In this document: piece after piece, positions 58,979 through 64,000 of the stretch | Layout of the letters: every line of letters starts with the position of its first letter | Position numbering within the stretch: the stretch's first letter is position 1 | Origin: Sphingobium xanthum | GTDB lineage: Bacteria > Pseudomonadota > Alphaproteobacteria > Sphingomonadales > Sphingomonadaceae | DNA: 64,000 nucleotides | Direction of reading: 5' to 3' | NCBI RefSeq assembly: GCF_019737615.1 | Contig: NZ_JAHKKS010000006.1 | Span: 158,184-222,183, forward strand | The notes under the pieces: generated by a model | What the model saw: only the letters and a program-made list of their open reading frames with translations | The model's database searches: none | What the model was told of the DNA's origin: nothing | Translations under genes and position numbers: made by a program

Positions 58979-60427
58979 TCAGCGGAACGGCGGCTCGTTG
59001 AAGGCGCGCAGCTTCCGGCTGTGCAGCCGATCGCCCTGCTCGCGCAGAAGCTCGCAGGTCTTGAGGCCGATGGCGAGGTGCCCGGCGATCGCTTCCTCAT
59101 AGAAGCGATTGGCCTGTCCGGGCAGCTTGAGCTCGCCGTGAATCGGCTTGTCTGAGACGCACAGCAACGTGCCGTAAGGCACGCGGAAGCGATAGCCCTG
59201 CGCCGCGATCGTCGCGCTCTCCATGTCCACGCCGACCGCGCGGGAAAGCGAGAAGCGCAGCGCAGAGTGCGAATAGCGCAGCTCCCAGTTGCGGTCGTCG
59301 GTGGTGACGATCGTGCCCGTGCGCAGCCGCCGTTTCATGTCGCCGCTGGCGCCGAGGATATGCTCGCAAGCCTCGGCCATGGCGACCTGCACCTCGGCAA
59401 TGGCCGGCACGGGGATTTCCGGCGGCAGCATCTCGTCGAGCACATGGTCGTCGCGCAGATAGGCATGGGCGAGCACATAGTCGCCGATCCTCTGGCTCGG
59501 GCGCAGGCCGCCGCAATGGCCGATCATCAGCCATGCCTCGGGCCGCACGACGGCGAGATGGTCGCAGATCGTCTTGGCATTGGACGGGCCGACGCCGATG
59601 TTCACGAGCGTGATGCCGGTGCGGTCGGGCGCGATCATATGATAGGCCGGCATCTGGTGGCGGCGCCATGCGCTGTCGGCGATCGCGCGCTGCGGATCGG
59701 CCGTGTCCGCCGTAATCTCGACCCCGCCGGCGCCCGAGAGCGCCGTGAAGCGCGTGCCCGGGCGCGTCAGTTCCTCGCAGCCCCAGCGGACGAACTCATC
59801 GACATAGCGATGGTAGTTGGTGAACAGGATGTAGCGCTGCACGTCCTCCGCGGGCGTCCCGGTATAGTGCCGCAGGCGTGCGAGCGAGAAATCCGTCCGC
59901 AGCGCATCGAAAAGTGCCAGCGGACGCTCACCGGTCAGGTCGGGGAGGAACAGGCCATCGGCAATCTCGTCGCCGATTTCGGCGAGTTCCGTCGCGGGGA
60001 AGTGCCGAGCCAGCTCGCTTGGCGGCACCGTTGCCAGCGTGCCCGGCGGCAATTGCTCCAGCACATAAGGGAAGGGGATCGCCTGATCGCTGCGGCCGAC
60101 CGTGACCTCGACATCATAGTCGGTCATCAGCAGGTCGAGCTGTTCGGTCAGATATTGGGCGAACATGGTGGGCCGGGTGATCGTGGTCTGATAGCGGCCG
60201 GGGCGCGAGAGGCGCGCGAAGGAGCGGCGGCTTGGCGGATCATCGACGGCGTGTCGATAGTCGAGGGTGAGCGATGGATAGCAGAAGGCGCGGTCGGCAA
60301 CGGTCTCGGCCGGTGGGATTGTGCCATTTTGGGAGTAGGCGAGCAGGGCGTCGCGCAGATTTGCGGTAGCCTGCTCATATTCTGCTATCAGTTGGTTTAC
60401 GATGGTGGCGCTATGTGTTTGTGTCAT
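58979..60427 (-). CDS. amn: AMP nucleosidase
   Basis: Splits AMP into adenine and ribose 5-phosphate. The 482-aa product has the Amn-type N-terminal half (TRPTMFAQYLTEQLDLLM, VEVTVGRSDQAIPFPYVLE) and the nucleoside-phosphorylase-like C-terminal half (ITLVNIGVGPSNAKTICDHLA, MIGHCGGLRPSQRIGDYVLAHAYLRDDH, GVDMESATIAAQGYRFRVPYG). Length matches the family. The ATG at 60427 lies in a divergent spacer with the deacetylase-like gene. Its stop is followed in frame by a PEP-CTERM remnant. Confidence 0.93.
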   Translation of the reverse strand: MTQTHSATIVNQLIAEYEQATANLRDALLAYSQNGTIPPAETVADRAFCYPSLTLDYRHAVDDPPSRRSFARLSRPGRYQTTITRPTMFAQYLTEQLDLLMTDYDVEVTVGRSDQAIPFPYVLEQLPPGTLATVPPSELARHFPATELAEIGDEIADGLFLPDLTGERPLALFDALRTDFSLARLRHYTGTPAEDVQRYILFTNYHRYVDEFVRWGCEELTRPGTRFTALSGAGGVEITADTADPQRAIADSAWRRHQMPAYHMIAPDRTGITLVNIGVGPSNAKTICDHLAVVRPEAWLMIGHCGGLRPSQRIGDYVLAHAYLRDDHVLDEMLPPEIPVPAIAEVQVAMAEACEHILGASGDMKRRLRTGTIVTTDDRNWELRYSHSALRFSLSRAVGVDMESATIAAQGYRFRVPYGTLLCVSDKPIHGELKLPGQANRFYEEAIAGHLAIGLKTCELLREQGDRLHSRKLRAFNEPPFR

Positions 60428-60506
60428 GGCCTTTCATAACCACCCGCCGTTACGTAAGAAAGAGCGCTTCGTTGGGAGTCCGTGGGGAGTTTTGTCGGCA
60501 CTCGTG

Positions 60507-61613
60507 ATGGACAGGAATGCGATCACCGACGTCTATCTGACGGTCGATACAGAGTTGTCGTCCATGCATTTTCGCCGTTTTGGCGTCGCGGGGCTGGACG
60601 ATAATTTCGCGACGTCCATTCTCGGCCGCACGGCAGCAGGCGATTTCGGCATTGGCTATCAGATGGAGCGGCTCGACGCCTTCGGTTTGAAAGGCGTCTT
60701 CTTCGTCGATCCCCTGGTCGCGCTGGTGGCCGGGCAGGACATGGTCGATCGGATCGTTCATCCGATCCTGGACGCCGGCCATGACGTCCAGCTTCATGCC
60801 CATAGCGAATGGATCGAGCTTGCGCAGACGGGCCTGACGGACGGGCGCATCGGCCGCAACATGGGCGATTTCAACCTTGAGGATCAGGTCCGCATTCTCG
60901 AATACGGCATCGAGCGTCTCATGGCAGCGGGCGCGCCGCGGCCAGTCGCTTTCCGCGCAGGCAATTATGGTGCGAATGACGATACGTTGCGTGCGCTCGC
61001 GCGCCTGGGCGTCCGTTACGACACCAGCTACTCGCCGGACTATGAGGATAGTGTCTGCGGCATTTCCATGCCGTCGGGCAGCGCGCTCCCCGTGTGGCGC
61101 GAAGACGTGATCGAGGTTCCGGTCTCGGCGATCAGCAGCCCCAGCGGCGGGTCGCGCCACGCGCAGATCACGGCGCTCTCGGCACAGGAAATGATCGCGG
61201 CGCTCGCTTATGCGGCGCTCAACCGGCATCCGAGCTTCACGATCGTGTCGCACAGCTTCGAGTTGCTGAGCCGCCAGCGCGACAAGCCGAACAAGATCGT
61301 CGTGCGCCGCTTTGATCAGCTGTGCGAGGTCATCGCCGCGTCCCCGCGCTTGCGTGCTGCGACCTATGCCGCGAACCCGCCCGAGCCGGTGGCGGGCGAT
61401 CTCGTCTTCGAGCGGTTGCCGCATTCGCTGGCGCGCACCTTGCTGCGCAATGGCGAGCAGGCCGTCTCGAACGGCCTCTATGGTGAGCAACTCGGCAAGC
61501 TTCCGGTCGGCGCTGCGGCACCTGCCATCAAGATGCGGGATCGCCTGGTGGCCCCGCTGCACAATCTGGGGCCGCTCCAGCAGATCGCGCTCGACATATT
61601 GATGGCGGTCTGA
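60507..61613 (+). CDS. Polysaccharide deacetylase-like protein
   Basis: A 368-aa protein of the polysaccharide deacetylase/NodB superfamily. It begins TDVYLTVDTELSSMHF with the catalytic Asp region, continues LKGVFFVDPLVALVAG, the metal-ligand block HDVQLHAHSEWI (HxxxH-like) and FRAGNYGANDDTLRALARLGVRYDTSYSPDY. No signal peptide is seen. It may deacetylate or otherwise trim a carbohydrate. The start is uncertain: the ATG at 60507 is chosen because the conserved domain begins three residues later, but TTG at 60492 (with GGGGAG upstream) or ATG 60426 are possible. Confidence 0.82.
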   Translation: MDRNAITDVYLTVDTELSSMHFRRFGVAGLDDNFATSILGRTAAGDFGIGYQMERLDAFGLKGVFFVDPLVALVAGQDMVDRIVHPILDAGHDVQLHAHSEWIELAQTGLTDGRIGRNMGDFNLEDQVRILEYGIERLMAAGAPRPVAFRAGNYGANDDTLRALARLGVRYDTSYSPDYEDSVCGISMPSGSALPVWREDVIEVPVSAISSPSGGSRHAQITALSAQEMIAALAYAALNRHPSFTIVSHSFELLSRQRDKPNKIVVRRFDQLCEVIAASPRLRAATYAANPPEPVAGDLVFERLPHSLARTLLRNGEQAVSNGLYGEQLGKLPVGAAAPAIKMRDRLVAPLHNLGPLQQIALDILMAV

Positions 61614-61643
61614 GCGCAGCTCATCCCGCCATCAATCCTGGAT

Positions 61644-62126
61644 TCAGAGCTGTTCGATCATGTAGTCGGCCGCGGAAACCCGGAATTCGCCCGGTCCCTC
61701 GACATTGAGCTGCTCCACCACACCGTCGTTCACGACCATCGAGAAGCGCTGGCCGCGCGTGCCGAGTCCGAATTTGCTGCCGTCCATGGTGAGCCCGATC
61801 GCCTCCGCGAAGGTGCCGTTGCCGTCAGCCAGCATCGTCACCTTGCCGTCCGCGCCGCCGGCCTTGCCCCAGGCGCCCATGACGAAGGCGTCGTTGACCG
61901 CGGTGCAGGCGATCTCGTCGATGCCCTTGGCCTTCAGATCGGCTTCCTTCTCGACATAGCCCGGCAGATGCTTGGCCGAGCAGGTCGGCGTGAAGGCACC
62001 GGGAACGGAGAAGAGCGCGACCTTCTTGCCCGCGAAATAATCCTTGCTCTGGACCTGCTCGGGGCCGTTCTCGGTCATCGTGACGAACGTGGTCTCGGGC
62101 AGCTTGTCGCCGACGCTGATAGTCAT
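61644..62126 (-). CDS. Peroxiredoxin (Prx5/AhpE-like)
   Basis: A 160-aa thiol peroxidase. The peroxidatic Cys49 is in VPGAFTPTCSAKHLPGYVE, the hallmark of the Prx5 subfamily, followed by NDAFVMGAWGKAGGADGKVTMLADGNGTFAEAIGL and GTRGQRFSMVVNDGVV. It reduces hydrogen and alkyl peroxides, probably with glutaredoxin or thioredoxin. The ATG has a GGAG a few bases upstream. It reads divergently from yqgE. Confidence 0.95.
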   Translation of the reverse strand: MTISVGDKLPETTFVTMTENGPEQVQSKDYFAGKKVALFSVPGAFTPTCSAKHLPGYVEKEADLKAKGIDEIACTAVNDAFVMGAWGKAGGADGKVTMLADGNGTFAEAIGLTMDGSKFGLGTRGQRFSMVVNDGVVEQLNVEGPGEFRVSAADYMIEQL

Positions 62127-62288
62127 GGCAGTCTCCTGGTCAGGTTGATCCCGGCTGGTGCTCCAGCTTCGCGGGGGAAGTCGGCGCTGGACGGCTGTCT
62201 GTCAAGTGCCGCGCATGCTTTCGGGCATGCGTATTGGCGCTGGACGGGCGGTCGTCGGGAGCGCATCTTCGTCCGACTCGTTGACGCC

Positions 62289-62861
62289 ATGATGACGCAG
62301 CTCTCCTCTCCCATTTCGCTCGCCGGGCAGATGCTCCTCGCGATGCCCGACATGCCCGATCCGCGCTTCGCCAGGTCGGTGATCCTGATGTGCGTGCATG
62401 ACGAAGGCGGTGCGCTCGGCATCGCGCTGGACGAGCCGATGTCCGGCATCCGGCTGCACACGCTCCTGTCCTCCTTCGACATCGTAGCGCGCGAGGTGGC
62501 TGACAGTATCGTACTCGCCGGCGGGCCGGTCGAGCCGCGACGCGGTTTCGTTCTCCACAGCCGCGACTGGGAAGCCAGGGACAGCCATATCGTGGCGGAT
62601 GACATTGCGCTCACCGGTTCGCTCGAAGTGTTGGACGCGATCGCGATCGGACAGGGGCCGCGAGATTATCTGGTCGCGCTCGGCTATGCCGGCTGGGGTT
62701 CGGGGCAGCTTGAGCGAGAGCTCGCGGCGCCGGGCTGGTATATCAGCGCGGCCGATCCCCGGAAGCTGTTCGCTATGGCGCCGGAACATCGCTGGGCCGG
62801 CGCCTTCGCGCTGGAGGGGATTGATCCGGCCATGCTCGCGAGCAGCAGCGGACACGCCTGA
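62289..62861 (+). CDS. YqgE/AlgH family protein
   Basis: A 190-aa cytoplasmic protein of the YqgE (AlgH) family: LAGQMLLAMPDMPDPRFARSVILMCVHDEGGALGIALDEP at the N-terminus, VLAGGPVEPRRGFVLHS in the middle and YLVALGYAGWGSGQLERELAAPGWY at the end. The biochemical role is unknown; it is linked to gene regulation in pseudomonads. Two adjacent ATGs (62289, 62292) are both possible starts and neither has a strong ribosome site. The frame is open far upstream but without family similarity. Confidence 0.93.
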   Translation: MMTQLSSPISLAGQMLLAMPDMPDPRFARSVILMCVHDEGGALGIALDEPMSGIRLHTLLSSFDIVAREVADSIVLAGGPVEPRRGFVLHSRDWEARDSHIVADDIALTGSLEVLDAIAIGQGPRDYLVALGYAGWGSGQLERELAAPGWYISAADPRKLFAMAPEHRWAGAFALEGIDPAMLASSSGHA

Positions 62862-62966
62862 CGCTGCGACAAGCCTGCCGATACGTTTCTCTTAACCATC
62901 CTTCGAAAGAAGTTCGCAAACGCTCCGCGACACACTCGGCCCCGGGTGTAACGAGGAGAAGACCAC

Positions 62967-63470
62967 ATGACATTAAGGAGCTCGGTGACGGTTACGGCCG
63001 TCGCGTTGTCGCTCGCGTGCGGATCGACGCAGGCCGTGGCGGCAACCTGCTGGTCGCAAGCTGCGGTCGAGGCGGCGCAGGTGCGGGATTTCGAGACGGG
63101 ACTGATGGTGGCGACGCTCCGCTGCCAGATCAAGGGAACCGATCTGAGCGGCGACTATAACAGCTTCATCCGGCACAAGCGGACGGTACTGACCGGCATC
63201 AACGATGAACTGCGCGCGAAGTTCACCGCACAGGGCCTGCGCGGCAAGGCGGCGCTGGATGCCTATGACCGGTTCGTGACGTCGCTGGCCAATGGCTATG
63301 GGGCGGGAACGAATGCGCCGAGCTGCGCCGACTACAAGGCGATCATGACGACCGCGGTCTCGGCCCCGGCGAGCCGAGCGGCGTTGCTCGATCTCGCGCG
63401 TCAATCAGGCTCGAACCCGGTGCGCCATACCGATCGATGCGCGCCGACGACCATCGCCCTGGCGAAATAA
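62967..63470 (+). CDS. Secreted hypothetical protein
   Basis: A 167-aa protein with a clear signal peptide (VTVTAVALSLACGSTQAVA) and a mature helical part with four cysteines (CWSQ, LRCQ, PSCADY, DRCAP) that could form two disulphides in the periplasm. I do not recognise the family. GAGGAG lies ten bases upstream of the ATG. A strong terminator (63520) follows. It is flanked by yqgE and ahcY with no functional hint. Confidence 0.7.
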   Translation: MTLRSSVTVTAVALSLACGSTQAVAATCWSQAAVEAAQVRDFETGLMVATLRCQIKGTDLSGDYNSFIRHKRTVLTGINDELRAKFTAQGLRGKAALDAYDRFVTSLANGYGAGTNAPSCADYKAIMTTAVSAPASRAALLDLARQSGSNPVRHTDRCAPTTIALAK

Positions 63471-63519
63471 GGTCCGGATAGCGCCGGCCGGTCCCACACG
63501 GCCGGACGCATCCCCAAAG

Positions 63520-63549
63520 ACGGTCCGCGAATTTTCGCGGGCCGTTTTT
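63520..63549 (+). terminator. Intrinsic terminator before ahcY
   Basis: The stem ACGGTCCGCGA/TCGCGGGCCGT (one wobble pair) is followed by TTTTT. It ends the transcript of the secreted protein gene. Confidence 0.85.
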
Positions 63550-63567
63550 GCGTATGGATCGCATTCC

Positions 63568-64000
<433 letters not shown>

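Overview
The window is a GC-rich chromosomal segment that looks like a member of the Sphingomonadales (Alphaproteobacteria). The evidence is the house-keeping set (tyrS, rpoD-dnaG-yqeY, carAB, greA, eno, pdhAB with a lipoyl domain on E1-beta, ffh, rpsP-rimM-trmD-rplS, asd, ahcY), the PEPxxWA form of the PEP-CTERM sorting signal with an exosortase and an EpsI-type partner, alphaproteobacterial small families (DUF4170, DUF817, DUF952), and palindromic GC-rich intergenic repeats. No prophage, transposase, CRISPR array, rRNA or tRNA was seen. It reads as core genome with a few accessory inserts.

Layout. 1-8.4 kb: two PilZ proteins (one cut by the edge), tyrS, a coupled three-gene operon (DOMON-like protein, NamZ-type muramidase, EamA exporter), two PEPxxWA-CTERM proteins, a DUF817 membrane protein. 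8.4-12.9 kb: the macromolecular-synthesis cluster yqeY-dnaG-rpoD on the minus strand. 13-19.8 kb: carA, an unknown small gene, two tandem RraB-like genes, carB, greA, a rhomboid protease; the four open frames inserted around carAB overlap end to start. 19.8-21.8 kb: DUF4170 and four small membrane/stress-type proteins. 22-26.3 kb: eno, an FtsB-like divisome protein, pdhA-pdhB. 26.3-29.7 kb: an isolated TadE/TadE/VWA-TadG operon. 29.8-38.5 kb: a phytoene-synthase-like protein, an EF-hand protein, trmFO, DUF952, acyl-CoA thioesterase II, an MHS-type MFS permease, a CmcJ-like Fe/2OG-type enzyme, then a convergent exosortase/EpsI pair. 38.6-43.9 kb: a serine beta-lactamase-like hydrolase, a HupE-type membrane protein coupled to an anchored beta-domain protein, a 59-aa helix-turn-helix-like protein, YaiI and a DEAD-box helicase. 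44.4-48.8 kb: ffh and the rpsP-rimM-trmD-rplS operon, with a VapBC toxin-antitoxin pair lodged between rimM and trmD. 48.9-56 kb: a cytochrome c'-like lipoprotein, a patatin lipoprotein, asd, a frameshifted DUF2238 gene and an EmrAB-MarR efflux operon with a perfect 18-bp palindrome at its promoter. 56-64 kb: hydrolase, M2 peptidase, a 5'-truncated PEP-CTERM remnant, AMP nucleosidase, a polysaccharide deacetylase-like protein, peroxiredoxin, YqgE, a secreted unknown and the start of ahcY.

Functional links. The exosortase (36.7 kb) can be expected to process the two intact PEPxxWA proteins in this window. TrmD, RimM, S16 and L19 form the usual ribosome-maturation operon, here with a growth-control module translationally coupled into it. 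The items most worth a second look are that VapBC insertion, the paired RraB-like genes between the two carbamoyl-phosphate synthase subunits, the HupE/anchor pair, and the PEP-CTERM tail that lies in frame just behind the AMP nucleosidase stop codon. All family assignments are from reading motifs; no database search was run.
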